Shown: one piece after another, positions 24,772 to 37,900 of the stretch
Layout of the letters: the number at the start of each line of letters is the position of its first letter
How positions within the stretch are numbered: position 1 is the stretch's first letter
Assembly (NCBI GenBank): GCA_032622095.1
Contig: CP136061.1
Span: 93,619,345 to 93,683,344, forward strand
Source: Siphonodentalium dalli
Lineage: Eukaryota > Mollusca > Scaphopoda > Gadilida > Siphonodentaliidae
DNA: 64,000 nt
Direction: 5' to 3'
The notes under the pieces: model-generated
The model's database searches: none
Told to the model about the DNA's origin: nothing
What the model saw: only the letters and a program-made list of their open reading frames with translations
Translations under genes and position numbers: made by a program

Positions 24772-24789
24772 AAGTCGTCACACAAAACC

Positions 24790-24895
24790 CCAGTTGTCGA
24801 GACATCCCTTTTGGCTACTCGGACGTCTACAAATTTTGTTTCGTACGGGATGTTGTGCGACTGTGGAATAAACTTGAAACTTGAAACTGAGACTT
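24790..24895 (+). pseudogene. 3' tip of a second LINE, opposite strand
   Basis: The plus strand reads RDIPFGYSDVYKFCFVRDVV, then RLWNKLET and stop, followed by the short repeat 'aacttgaaacttgaaac'. An aromatic-rich block ending in a W-N-x-L motif, a stop and a TTGAAAC repeat is the typical end of CR1/L2-like ORF2 plus its microsatellite tail. It is only about 100 bp and lies head-on to the minus-strand LINE at 23952-24771. Confidence 0.65.
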
Positions 24896-25025
24896 CACTA
24901 CCTGCACTTAAACCAGCTAGGATTCGCTGATACCTTTGCCAAGGCTAAAAGAAACCCAAAAAATAACTAATTATCGGAAGCTTGATGTCTATGCGGTGCG
25001 ATAATCCTTTTCAACGTAGCACTGT

Positions 25026-25160
25026 AAAGCCCACCGCACACGTCGCAACAATGTTGCACAACATTGTTATGCAACATTGTTGCGACGTGTGCGGTACCGC
25101 GTTTTTTGTTGCACGCAACAATTTGTTGTTGTGCAACATTGTTGGGAACGATCAAATTAT
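25026..25160. mobile_element. Perfect-hairpin MITE, family C (GTGTGCG ends)
   Basis: 25031-25092 is a near-perfect palindrome: 'ccgcacacgtcgcaacaatg' pairs with 'cattgttgcgacgtgtgcgg' around a short 'caacattgtta' loop. A further inverted pair of 'gttgcac/gcaacaatt' words follows. A related but longer block lies at 27715-27895, beside the LEM gene promoter. Confidence 0.75.
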
Positions 25161-27199
25161 TTTGATTTTGTTGCTTGTTGTAGCCAATGGATGGACAGCG
25201 TTCTATTTTTAGTCTATGACGTACAGCGTCAAATCTCAAGGTGAAGAGAAACATGGCGGCTCCCACCTCGAAATTTATTACAGTCGATATTTTGAACTAA
25301 CATTGAAAACTGAAGCATGCTTTCAAACAAAATAGGCGCAGACATTGAGAAACGATATAGGTTGACCGACGGAGTGGTTCTTGGGTTCGAAATGTGATTT
25401 GATTTGATTCACCAGCACATGGCATTCTGTAATATCTGAGAGTGAGAATGATTCTCCTGAGTCCTGTTCTGTGTTCACACTCACAGGTCCAGACTTCAGT
25501 TCAGTTCTCCAGTAGGGCCTACTGCACTGACTACTGCATAATATAGGTCTTGGTGAATACATTTTCTATCCGATGGTGTTCCACTTCCCATGTCTTGACA
25601 ATATAGTAATTTGTACAAACTACACTGTCTACAGCTTGTACAGGTCTGAAAATTAAAATTGATTGAATTTGAACCACCGGCACCGATTTATCTATAATAT
25701 TAATAGCCAAACTTGACTATAAATTATTTGCTGGTTCCTATTTACACGTAGAATTGAAAGTTCGGGAGCCAGGAGGGTTTTAATTACACTATCGCGCAAG
25801 GAAGGTTTGATGCTCTCGATTTGTTGGCGGTGATAGATCATTACGGAAAACTAATTTCTTGATGGATGTTTACCGTGAAAATTTATAGTTAAATTATACC
25901 AATTGAGAAATAACATTAACAAATATTTTAGAGAGCGAAACATCTGTTATGCAACCGTTATGGCTGTGGAAGATCAATCAGTCGATTATTGCCCGATCGG
26001 GCTATTGTCGATCAATATGCCGTATCTGGCTGTCTCTGACTCATGCGAGTCATGTCCATATTGGACCTACCATGCCCGGTTCCATGGTTTTGGAACTATG
26101 GGTCGGGGGTTCTGTAGTGGTATTCTCTGTGTGGAAGTCATGAATTATTCATGACTTCCACATATGGAAATGCTGCTCAAGAACGTTGACCTGAGCCCTA
26201 TAGAGCCACACAACCGGAGTTGGATGAATCTCTGAAACCATGGGTCAGAGCTGGATGAATCCAATATCGCCACGACCCAGTGATCCCGCTTATTGTTGAT
26301 TGAGAGATTCACCCAAACCTGTACAATTTTCAAGATGTGGGTGTGTCATTCCCTTGGATAGGAAGTTAATTCACCAAGACATAGAAGTGAAAATAACAAT
26401 ATATTCAACACAGAAGTTGGCTATCGCTCAAGCGGCTGGTAAATACAATTACATCATATTTTGAACCTAATAACCTGTTCCGCTCGGTCATGTATCATTG
26501 GTCAAAGCCTGCGCCGATTTAAAAAAAAGTTAATATGAACAAAGGTTCGAAATCAAGGTCCACGACTTACACGCTCCTTCCAAAATTCCCATTAATAATG
26601 AAAGGACATGAGATTTATTTATAAACACTTGTAAGAGTAACTCTGTCCAAATAAAACAAAAAAACAAGGTCCATGTTTGGCGTATATTATGCGCTCACCC
26701 ACCACTCCATATAATTTAATAAAGGAGGTATAATAATAACTCCTGATATCCCCTCCCCAATAACACAGGATGTACAAAATAACCAAATTACATATGGCCT
26801 GGAGGTTTAATAATGATAACTCCATATAACCTATCCTATGAAAAAGTACTAAATTGGTCAAAATCCGTTCAGTGTATATATATAACGTGCGTTAGCTAGG
26901 CCCAGGGTAGAGATTCGTGGCAAAATCGAGCCTGGTGCATGCTTTCCGCATCTATCAACTTGCGGGGGTAAAAACCCAGAGCTGAAATTAGTATGCAGCA
27001 TCTTACATCTTCTGTGTCTTTATGGCCAGCATTGACCAACCCCAGAACGTGGTCTGAGTATATTCCTAACTATATATATAGGCTATCTGTAAATGACTAT
27101 TTAGATATGTCGTACATGACCAGGATCCATCCGGAGTTTTCATGCATTAATTACATGTATATACAGTTGTAGATTCACTTTGCTATACCCCCAGTAAAA
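25161..27199. other. Intergenic, no gene recognised
   Basis: 'acATGGCGGCTCCC' at 25253 opens only a 14-codon frame. An 83-codon frame at 25903-26154 and a 79-codon minus-strand frame at 25323-25562 have no recognised domain. 26135-26165 is a short palindrome ('ggaagtcatgaat' with 'attcatgacttcc'). Nothing else is supported. Confidence 0.4.
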
Positions 27200-27700
27200 T
27201 CACTCGCTGCATGTGTAATCTATGGCAGCATAAAGTTGGAGTCCATTAACATTGGTTACCTCTTCGTTACTTTCGTCATTTCTTGTGTTGGATATGTCCA
27301 GTATTCTTGATATTTTCTCTTCTTCATTTAGGTCTTTAAACTGTTTTTTAAATATATTGTTGTATTCAGTTGCAAATTGGAGAAGGAACTCTCTTCTTAT
27401 ATGATTGAATGCTGAGCATCTAAGCATGAAATGGGACGTTGTTTCCTCTTCTATTTTGCATAGCTTGCAGATACCATCAGATGTCTTGTCATATTTCTTC
27501 TTTAGGGTTTCAAGTCGGTATGTTCCAGTGACTAGTCTAAGGTTTGTGTTGAGACGTGGGATAGCTCTCACAGGATTCCCAATGATGTTTAGAACTGGAT
27601 GATGATGACCGGATTTGTATGCCTCGATGTTTAATAATCTGAGTGAAGGATATAATCTGGCACTGCATATTGCTCGTTCAATCCAATATGTATTAATTGC
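27200..27700 (-). pseudogene. LINE ORF2 C-terminal domain with Cys/His knuckle
   Basis: The minus strand has an uninterrupted frame of about 165 codons: INTYWIERAICSARLYPSLR, then PVRAIPRLNTNLRLVTGTY, CKLCKIEEETTSHFMLRC, and an acidic helical tail to the stop. The motif C-x2-C-x8-H-x4-C after an 'R-L-VTGTY' block is characteristic of non-LTR polymerase C-termini. The frame is open to its natural stop but the RT core is missing. The upstream end is cut by the family C MITE. Confidence 0.75.
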
Positions 27701-27714
27701 CAAACACGTGACTT

Positions 27715-27895
27715 GGTGACGTTTTATCACGTGACTTGTTGTACAACAAATTCGCCGTGTGCGGTTAGTCACAACATTGTTGTATAACATTTGTTGTGTC
27801 ATTTTGTTGTAGCGTGTGCGGACGCTTACAACAATGTTGTATGACCCATACAACATTGTTGTACAACAATGTTGCGACGTGTGCGCCCGGCTTAA
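27715..27895. mobile_element. Family C hairpin element at the gene's 5' flank
   Basis: Repeated and inverted 'acaacattgttgtacaac' words sit between 'cgtgtgcggttag' on the left and 'ttgcgacgtgtgcgcccgg' on the right. The right end shares 'ttgcgacgtgtgcg' with the 25031-25092 hairpin. The element ends about 145 bp before the start codon of the LEM gene, so it is likely just upstream of the promoter. Confidence 0.65.
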
Positions 27896-28011
27896 CTAAT
27901 CAAGATCAAGACCCGTTTCGCGTACAGTCATATCGGAGGAAAGCTACATATGCGTACATAGCTATTTTACTAAAATAGATTATAATATAGCTTGTATCAA
28001 AATTTGTGCAA

Positions 28012-28041
28012 CGTCTTCCGGTTTTGGCGGCATTGAAAAAC
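28012..28041 (+). promoter_or_regulatory. Probable 5' UTR/promoter edge with ETS-type site
   Basis: 'CTTCCGGT' at 28015-28022, the ETS-factor consensus in reverse, lies 20-27 bp before the start codon and is followed by 'tttggcggcattg'. ETS sites near the transcription start are usual in metazoan housekeeping promoters. The transcription start itself cannot be placed. Confidence 0.35.
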
Positions 28042-28960
28042 ATGGCTGATGCAGAAATCAGCGACGAACAACTCATCGAAGAATTGAATAAATATGGCGT
28101 TGAGGTTGCTTTGCCAATCAAGCCAGCCAAGAGACCCATTCTTATCAAAAGACTCAATCACTTTCTCGCGAAAGATCGACCGATCCCCTCGAAATCGGCG
28201 AAAAAATCACCCACACGATACAAACTGGATACGTTCAGTTCTGACGAAAGCGATCATGACGAAAAGGTTAATAATAAACCAACGGCAGTGCCGACAAGGT
28301 CTACACGCAGACGTACAATACAATCTCCGAAAGATACACATAACGTGAGCAATGATGTGAATGATCGACACAAACTCCGCAGTCGTAGGAGTGTTGCAAA
28401 TGCCATGCCGACGCGCGCTAGTTTGCACAACACCTCCAGATCGTTGCCCGAGTCAACAACACCAGAGCCCAGCAGTGGTCAAACGTCACTAGCTGAATAT
28501 TCAGACACTGACAATGATGATAGTGTATATGAGGTGGAAAATAAGTCCATCAACACTAGCTTCCCAGTCAATTCTTTCGCGGACGACAGCATTTCTGGTC
28601 ATCGAAGCTCTACATCATATAGAACTCCCACTCCAGGGCCAAGTGCAATGAAGTTAAAAGACAAATTTCGGTCCAGGCCCACTCCTGTCTCCAATTTGAA
28701 AACAAACATTCCACTGAGAAACAGTGTTGTCATAAGAAATTCTTTTAATAAACTGCCACTGAGGTCGAACAGTGATAACTCTCTTCAACAACAATTTAAA
28801 ACTAAAGAGGACTCAAAAAAATATCGGTATGCTCAAGAGGTTTCAAAGTTTCTGGTGATGATTCTTGGTGTATTTTTTATAATTCTAGCAGTCGGTTATG
28901 CATATGTAAAGCGAGAAAGTTTCCCAAGTATACCTGTCTTCACGTCAAATAAAAGTGCTG
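28042..28960 (+). CDS. LEM gene exon 1: LEM domain, linker, first membrane segment
   Basis: 919 nt, 306 codons plus one base. The start at 28042 (aacATGGCT) is preferred over an in-frame ATG at 28006, because LEM-family proteins begin just before the 'S-D-E-x-L' helix seen here (ISDEQLIEELNKYG). The LEM fold continues to RPILIKRLNHFL. The linker holds basic clusters (STRRRTIQ, KLRSRRS), many Ser/Thr-Pro sites and acidic 'YSDTDNDDS' stretches. FLVMILGVFFIILAVGYAYV (270-289) is a clear membrane span. The donor is G|GTGAGT at 28961; read-through hits a stop at 28981. Confidence 0.93.
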
Positions 28961-31900
28961 GTGAGTTATTTAATTTATGTTAATTGTTATATTATCTCTC
29001 AATTGGTCATTATCCCATGGTTTGGGATACTAAACTACTTAGTCCCAGTTTCCTTGGACATAAACCAGCTACTGGTAGTGATATTGATAGCGTTAGATAC
29101 GCAGACTTTCATTTTTGAGGCGCGCGATCGCTCTTGCACGCCTGAAATTGAATACCAGCGAGCGATCGATTGCGCACCTAGGCCAAATACAGCGAGCGAA
29201 GCTGGCCGAACCTGATAACGATATTTTCAGTGTCTACCCAGACGAGATTGGTTAATGATGTGTCCCATTTTCCGTTTTATTACCGCGTTGCGAGAATGCC
29301 TGTGTGATGTGTCGCGAGATCAAAGGTGCCGCGACCTAGTTATCAATTCCACAACTTTCCATTCACAGTGCGGTGTCAATCAACCCGCCCGACGTTTGAT
29401 CACCGACACCAGTAAATTATTTGAGGTCACACGGTGTCGAATGCACAATCTGTCTGAATGATTCGAAGCTAAAAATACATTTGAATGATTTCTATGTATG
29501 GCTTATGACGTCACATAAATTCCTGGAAAATTAAAGCGAGACCACGTGGCCGGGAAAAGTTGATATTATTCTGTCAGCATGGAATCGGGAGTATTGAATT
29601 GATTCTTTATTAATAATTATGAATTACAATTAGTATACTCTTGAGTGCCTAATAAACGTACAGGGTGGAATAATAGTACAGGTTGGAAAATGTCGCGTAA
29701 GTGAGTAATAGTACAGGGCGGAATAAACGTATGTACAGACTGGAAATATTAGTACCATACATCCCAACAAAACGCACCATCTGACTGGTTTACTGATGCC
29801 ATGTGACAGAAATAGTTTCGATGGATAGCCAGGTCTGTGAATCTACAGTGTGCTGATCACTGTCAACAATCAGAGTTCATTTATCTATGAATAACACAAT
29901 TTAAGATTGGTTAATTATTTCTGTTGGTTAATTTAATAAACGTACAGGACCAAATAACGATCGTACAGGTGGGAATTTTACCTCGATTTTAATAATTTTA
30001 CATGTATGTTTATTAGGCACTCAAGAGTAGGAGCATGTACAATATAAAACATAGTGTGTAACATTCACTTGTGCTTATGGATAGTGGATCATTAAGCAGT
30101 GTTAAACCATCAAAGAGATTCACTGGACATCGATCGTGAGTTAACTAATTCAATTTACGCGGCATTTATGAATGTATTTCGGATTTCCGGCAATCCGCTG
30201 TTTATTTTATCTTGATAGAAAATGCGCGCCTGGGCCCAAACCAGCGAGCGAGATTATGCGCGCCTTCATTTTCTAAAAATGAAAGTCTGGATACGGTACT
30301 TGTTTATCTGTATCTAGATATTTCTGTGCAGGAACCAATTCTGGTTATAGACGCACTGGTCCAGGTGCTACCATGGCTGAGTAACTTGATAACCCTGTGG
30401 TGATTCCAGTTGCGTTCTTTAACGTGCACACACCGAGGCGTGTACACGGGTCAGCCATTAATGTCAGCGCCTCAGCCTGATCGGACAGCGTACTGCACTC
30501 ACAACAACATACCTGGACAAGTGTTGTAATGGGGGGGGAGTCGGCATTTTGCATTCGGATCTTTATTCAGTGATCTCAAATGAGACTTTTCAGCCTGACA
30601 AACTTGGTATCTGACCAAGTTCTGATTTTTGTCAGAATACCCTGACCAGGTTGCGATCCCCGGTCTGCTAACACGAGAGACCAGTATGCTACCACTCGGC
30701 TACTGACTTGTCGTCTGCTCATTTTAACTCCAAATAAATAATGGATTGTTCCAATGAATGCTTTTATAACTGAATGGGAGGATCCATTCAGTACAGAAAG
30801 GGTTGAGGAGACTGCTCCTTATCATGAACCATTTGGGAAGCTTGTTTTTATTGCTTTCACTAAATCTATGTCTGAAATAATCACTGATGACAAGCCTCTT
30901 GGCTACCGACTTCCAAATTTTCCAATTTAATTGACTTTATAATACAAATTACAAATCAATGCAGAATGTTATATTTATCGGAAAGAGCAGCCCTCAAAAT
31001 TGAAAAGTGTCCCACAACTATTTTAATGCTGTGGGTGGCATGTCAGATAGTGATGGGCGGTTTTGAAATTTTGACTTTGTTACGGTTTCGGTTTCAACTA
31101 AAAGAGTTGACTCTCGGTTTTCTGTTCGCTTTTTTTAAGTAGATTGTGTATATATGTGTTAAGAAGAGAGCTCAATGTGCCAAGATTCGGTAGGTATTAA
31201 TCAAGTATGAAGACAATTGTGCCGAGATCAAGGGGATCGTGCGTTGTTGCAGCTAATTTGGGGATAATTCCTAATTTCCCCATCCACGTTTGACATCGCA
31301 GCTGAATCAGTAGTTCGATATATTAAAGACATATTATGTACTCGTTAGGGTGCGTGAAACTGATGAGTTAGTGTTCAGGCGCTATGCAAACTGAAGGAAT
31401 GTAACATTCTACTAACATTGCCAAAAATTTGAAGCAAATCGACCGTACCGCTATTCTCAAAGTAATTGACCAGAAAAACGGGGTGATACCCTGGTCATGA
31501 CCGCTGTGATACCGGTAATAAACGGTAGCGGTATCGAGACGGTCATGGCGTGGAGTTACGGTATTGGGCGATAATGATACCGTGGTCTTTTAGCGGGCAC
31601 CGCATTAATTTTGTTGAATACCGCAGTGATTTTCATGGAACTCTTTTAGGGGAAGTATTTACTCACACATACTTGTTCGCGTTAACAAGCGGTATCAGTA
31701 CCGCGGTATTGGAGGATACCGCGGTATAGTACCGCCATATTAACGGGGTGACACCACGTTATGGGTGGTCAATTACTTTAAGCATAGCGGTACCACTACA
31801 TAGAAAACATCGTCTGAACTACGCTAAATTGTAAATATTTACTACTCAATTCTGGACGCATCTATTGGTGATAATCGAACGAAAACCATTTTACCATCGA

Positions 31901-34900
31901 CAGTTGCTGCATTTAATTAATATATAAGTATGACGGTGTGTGTTGTCAATTTGGATATAATATCTGTAAAAATAGCTAAGTACTATAAACAAGATTATTC
32001 TCCGTTTCTATTTGATCACCCTACCGGGGTGTTTCACATCACTTTAAGTTATTAACGAAATACGTATTGTAACAGCTGTTATTTATCTTAAATATTGTGT
32101 GCATTTTTAACTACTTAATCAGTGGAGAGCTGTGCATTTGCACAAAAAGACGCACAGTGCAGTAATTTCATAGTAAACGGGAATATGTCAGGGATTTGGG
32201 AAGCATAAAACACACTGCATTATTAATTCTTTTGTGTCATAATTAGGTCAGCGAGGCACCTTCTCGGCTGCAACTGCCCTTGGTCTCTCCACTCAGTCCC
32301 TATCAATACTCTCTTAGTAATAACTGGTTCTGTCAATCCATATATTCAATTAAGTGCAGAGAACCACTGTAGATTGGAATTAAGTAAATAAAAACACTTT
32401 AAACACAGAACATAAGTTAAAATTATACAGTCACGCATAGATGGGTTCATGTTTGTTGGGTGTCTTAAACTGTTAATCGGGCGTTGCAGGGATTTTTCTG
32501 CCTATTTTGGGAATGGGTCCGGGTCCGTTCGAATTGGGAAAAATGTGTCTTTACAGACCAAAATTGGGAATTTTCCATGTTTTAGAAAAATTCAATTAAT
32601 CACTGTTACACACAAGTAAATAGTACTAATACCGTAATATCCGGTGTATAACGCTACTTAAACACAGGTAACTCAAAGATGGAGTAAAATCCCAGCCCAT
32701 TGGGGTCCAATATTCTCAGCCTCAGGTAAGTTGAAAATTCACAGATAACAACGGAAGGATTCAAGCCATCCACCAAACTTCGACGGAAAAAGCGGTAATA
32801 ATAGTGCGGGGGGGATTCCAGCAAATGTTTATAAAATTAACAGTGAGGACAGCTGGTGAGGACGTGAAATTTTTATATTTTATACATAACTCGGCAAGCT
32901 TTTTCTTCTCCGCAAGATTATATTTTTTTTTAAATGGAGCCCCACGCTGCCACAGTAAAAAATGTGTATTCCTGTAACCACATGGTGCGTCCCCCCTAAT
33001 AATGAGATAATCCTGCTGAAAACGTGCGCAAACGTCATGGATACACGGCTTAATCGTAAACCGATGAGTCCACTTTTAACGGAATGCGGGGGATGTGTAT
33101 TCTGGAAGAACATGGTGCGTCCCCCTGATAATGAGATAATCCTAGCAACCACGTGCGCGAAAGTAATATATACTGGCTTACAAGTCGGATGCGGCCACTT
33201 TCAAATGAATGCGGGGAGGTAAACACCTGGCTCGCCCTGCTATGTTTATTTGTGGGAATTCCTCTCAAGCGAGTGACGTATTTACTATAATAACTGTCAA
33301 ACTTTGATAATTATTCAATAAACCCGATGATATTATATACCTGCCTGCAATTGGGAATTTGGTGGTTGAAAATTGGGAATAAAGGTGCCTTTTTCCCATT
33401 GGGAATGGGGCCGTTTACCGGACCCTGAGGACACCTACAAAAATCCCTGCGTTGCTCGACACGTTCGAAGTGCATAAAATAGCACCAACAGGGCTTTTTT
33501 TTTTGTCGGAGTGTTCACTCGACTGTTGATTAAGAACAAAAACGGTTACTTACATGTACGATAATGATAACAACGCGATTGCCGAGTCAAAATTGACACA
33601 TTCCAACACATTATTGAACATGGAGGCCAATAATTTGACAACAGTATCAACTATCAAGTCGATACAAGTGAAAAATAACCATACAAAAAAAAACGTAACG
33701 TCGGTTGTGGCAGTATCACGTCGGTCGGTATTGTTTTAAACCGAAACCGAGTTATTTTCTCGGTTAACCGCCCATCACTAATGTCAGATTATATATGTTG
33801 ACACAGCGTTTCCCAGGGTATTGGTTATTGCCATTGCTGGAAAGAGTGATATCTTACGGTCATAATGATGTAAATATTATTACTTTTATGTTAAATTTAT
33901 CACACTGAGAATATGCCGTATAATTAGTACCCTGTGTTATCATTTGTTTACATTTAGGGACAAATGCATACTGGTAAATGAGAGAGAAGTCACTTTTCCC
34001 TGGGACAAAAATAGGGAGAAGTAGCATATTTTAGGGAGAAGATGTCTCCCAAGTCACTCTCTAGGCTGGTCCCTGAGCCATCCTTAAAGAAATTGATCAC
34101 CTATAACATGGTGTCACCCCGGTAATAACGAGGTAACATACCGCGCTAACCACCCAGGATCAATTTAATTTAAAAAAATTCCTATAGCATTTGCAGTACT
34201 GGGTAGGTTTTGTATACATGTAGCATTCCCTACCAATAATGGTACATATTTTTTCATTGTAAATTGATTAGCAGAAATTGGAAATTGCATCGCAAATTGC
34301 ATTGCGAATCCAGTTAAATCGAGCCCCAAACTGCTAACACCGCAGTAAGGTTACCGCTTCAAAATGCGATGGATGAACGATTTAAAGCATTAAAAGCAAA
34401 ATTTCAAACAGAAATGTCACAATTACAACAGTAAACATGTTACTAAAAAATCTAAATGAAACTTGTTAATTTGATAATAAAGATACATGTACCGGTACTT
34501 TCTAGAGAAGATGAGACCTGAGTAGAATTAGGTCCCCAGAGGGTGAAGTTAGTGATGCTAACCCACCTCTGGGGGACCTCATTCTGCAAATGTCCAGCAC
34601 CATATTTTGAGTCCTCTATTCAAGTACCCTGCACATCAAATGTAATAATTACATTAATTCTGTATCTTTTCATTTGCAGAACATCTGGAAGATGTATATG
34701 GCAGTGTGAATCTCCCGGATAATCAGAAGTTTAAGAAAGAGGTACATGTATACCAGTTCATTAACTATTTTTTTTTGCAAGAACCTTGTGCCAATGAAAT
34801 TTGCGTTCTCTTATATACATGTATGCGACTCTCCCATAGGGAGCCTCGCATATATATGCATTGGTCTAACAATATTTACCTTCACCTTGTAAGCTAGTGC

Positions 34901-37900
34901 ATTTCTCTTACATGTATATATTAGGGCTGCAACGATACACGTTTTCACGGTATGATACATATCACGATACATGACCAACAATACGATACGTATCACGATA
35001 CGCAAAATACATGTTCTGCATGATTTTCTACCTAAATTGCATTAACAAAAACAGTAAATATGGGTTATTTTTCCATTCGATGACAAAATAGGGGTGACTT
35101 TTTGTAACGCGATACACTTTGCACGATACGATACGCATATCGTGTGACAGCGTATCGCGATACAAGTGTATCGCGATGAATCGATGCAGCCCTAGTATAT
35201 ATGTGAGGCTTGCATTTTAATAAATAGATAAGAGCAACATACAACAACTTGTTTCACATAACATAATAATGAGTATAACGTTCCCACCCAACACCCCATC
35301 CCGTCACCCATAGTATCCTATGCGCCGCAGGCGCCCATTTACAGGCTACTGCCCACATATAATAATGAGTATAACGTTTGTGAAATTGCAACTTTTGGCG
35401 AAGGCGTGCTGTGCTCTTGTAGTTCTCGGTGGGTCGCAGTATAAATTATATCACATACCGGTATTCCTATCTAATCGTGATTCGGAAGAAAACATGCATG
35501 GTGTTGGAAAGTTGACCTCTAAACATGTTTGTTTGGTTATATACATAGGTTAACAGTGTGACATAATTATTTTAAGTGATGGAAACATACATAGCATGAT
35601 GCAATATCATACGATGTACATGTATATCATTCATAAATAATAATAACTTGCAAGAGGTGAATTTACACAACTTTGTTTTACCGAACATACACAACTTGGT
35701 ACGATATTTAAACTAATTAATTAAATATTTCCCACGGAATAAGAAAGTTACCCTTGGTATCAGAATAGATACCATATCTAGGGTAAATTTAGCAGACGGG
35801 GATAACATGTTTGATCCGAAAAACGATTTTGTTCTAAGAGGGTGGTAGAGGGATAGTGTGCAGGAAGAAAGAACGTTTGTCAAGTTAATTGGTATTATAT
35901 TAGTCCGTGGGCCAATTCTCAGAAAGCCTCTAGTTTAGAAGTTGGCTGCACACCCCTCCAAAAAGGTTTTTATATATCAAAGTGAAGGTCATTATATGAC
36001 ACATCCGATTTTGCTTGTTGCCCACTTCAGAATGTGTCCCAAAATAGATTTTTCAGGGAAGACAACTCCTAACCCTAAAATAAAATAAGAATTTAAACGA
36101 GTATGCATGTTAAAACCTTGAATGTTATCCAAAATTTCCCATCTAGTTGCCTTTCCCCAAGTTTGGTGGTTACCCTTTCCCATGACTTCCTTTTTTCCAG
36201 TTTAACTGCTTTGTTTACTTGTCTTGTTAAATTGGTATACATAGTTCTGTCTTTAATGATTTAAAATTATAAATATATCATCTTATATATCATACTGGTT
36301 ACTGACCACAATTCACAGTGAACAAACTCAGTGATAACATATCAAGGTTTAGCCGTGAGTTCGTATATATAACCGCGATAGCGGAAATGTTGCTGAAACA
36401 ACACAACTCTCCCAATGATAAAAAAAACTTGCAACAGTACTCAACACTGCCGGGCAAGTGGGAACAAAACATACCGTTAAGTTGATATGGGCTATAACTG
36501 CGGCTTGTTAGCTATGTAACTGCTCGCTGTCGGGTGAACGGGAATAACCCCATCTATCCAGATGATTAAATGACTATTTCAATGAATACTTTTATATTTG
36601 ACTGATAATCCACTTACCGGTAATAACAGTCCTTCACATGACGAAAATACAATAAGAACACTTATTGGCTTCCGCAATTCAGAAGACAGGTGGAATTGCA
36701 TCTGTAATATTATCATAAGTTTGTTTTTTATCAAACAAAATTTCATTGTGGGATAGACCAATATCCAGTTACATTTTCCCATGCCCGTAATTGTCCCCCG
36801 AAAAATTTATTTTTGGGGGACTATTGTAATCAGTCCCATCCATGCATCTGTGCGTCCGGAGTTATAACTCCAGTAATAATCATCCGATTTGATTGAAACT
36901 TGGTATGTAGATGTCTCAACCAAGAACACAGGTGCTCTGCAATTATGGGTTTGATTCGATGTTCTTTTATGGAGTTATTTCCCTTTTTTCAATTTTTTTT
37001 TACTTAGAAAATATCTTACTTTTTCGGTTTCAAGATGATATCTCAAGTTTGGATCCTTTAATTGCAAATTGGATCAGTCATATCAAGATACAGGTTGAGT
37101 TCGAATTTGAGTTTGATCCGATGATTTTTCCTAGAGTTATGGACTTTTTTCGACTTAGAAAATTCAATTTACTTCTTTTTTCTTTGGTTCCGGATGATAA
37201 CTCAAGTTTGGACTGTTCAATTGAAAATTCCATTTTTTTGTGAGTCATTGATATCAAAATACAGGTCAAGTTCGAATTTGAGTTTGATCCAATGATTTTT
37301 CCCAGAGTTATGGGCCTTTCGACTTTGAAAAACATTTTTTATAATTTTCTGTATGAGGGTACCTTCATGGTGTAATCAACTCCTCCTACAGTTTTGATCG
37401 TAGATATTTGAAACTTCAGAGTATTGTTACCCACATATTGGAGATGTGCAACATGTATATAGATGACGGAAAAATTATTTTTTTTAGGAATTATTAACCC
37501 TTTCGACATTTCAACATTTTTTTTAATTTCTTTAACAAAGCGGCATCGACTTGCCACGTTTTCAGGGGACACTGTGGTCGGCCGACCTTTTATTGAGCTT
37601 GCAACTGCTGGGTATGCAGATCCTAGGATTTGTGACCAAGGAAAAATCTCTGGTCTAGGAAATTATTTAGCCTGGGCAAATTTCTGCTAATTAACAGGGC
37701 TACTAATCGTTGCAGCCCTCAGTCTATCCAGAGCATATAAACTAGATAGTTTGTACATCTTATTACAGTAATACCCTAAATAATCGACTCCTTAACCACA
37801 GCAGAATTATGGGTAATTTTTCAGGATTTAGTCAGAAATATGGCTTGTTGCCATTCATCGGAAAGCTCTCACTGAATGATAACAAGCCATTTTTCCGCCA

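Larger units (their letters stand above)
31048..33780. mobile_element. hAT-like element, TAGTGATGGGCGG ends, perfect TSD
   Basis: It starts TAGTGATGGGCGGTTTTGAA and ends AACCGCCCATCACTA. The 8-bp word ATGTCAGA flanks both sides (31040-31047 and 33781-33788). Subterminal sequence carries repeated 'cggtttcggtttcaac'-like words. It is 2.7 kb with no transposase, and contains at least two later insertions (31444-31792 and 32488-33448). A shorter relative lies at 63153-63507. Confidence 0.88.

Noticed and set aside
25253-25297. ATGGCGGCTCCC as a gene start
   Set aside because: The frame stops after 14 codons and no donor or downstream exon is apparent.
28962-28983. Exon 1 ending at the stop codon at 28981-28983 as a complete gene
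   Set aside because: The G|GTGAGT donor and eight in-phase downstream exons with conserved MSC motifs show that it is intron read-through.
30649-30707. Functional tRNA gene on the minus strand
   Set aside because: A and B boxes are present, but the acceptor and anticodon stems do not pair; a SINE head fits better.
34266-34345. Exon-like open stretch upstream of exon 2
   Set aside because: Its acceptor phase fits exon 1, but the only donor (CA|GTAAGG) leaves phase 2, and joining to exon 2 would hit a stop within 14 codons.
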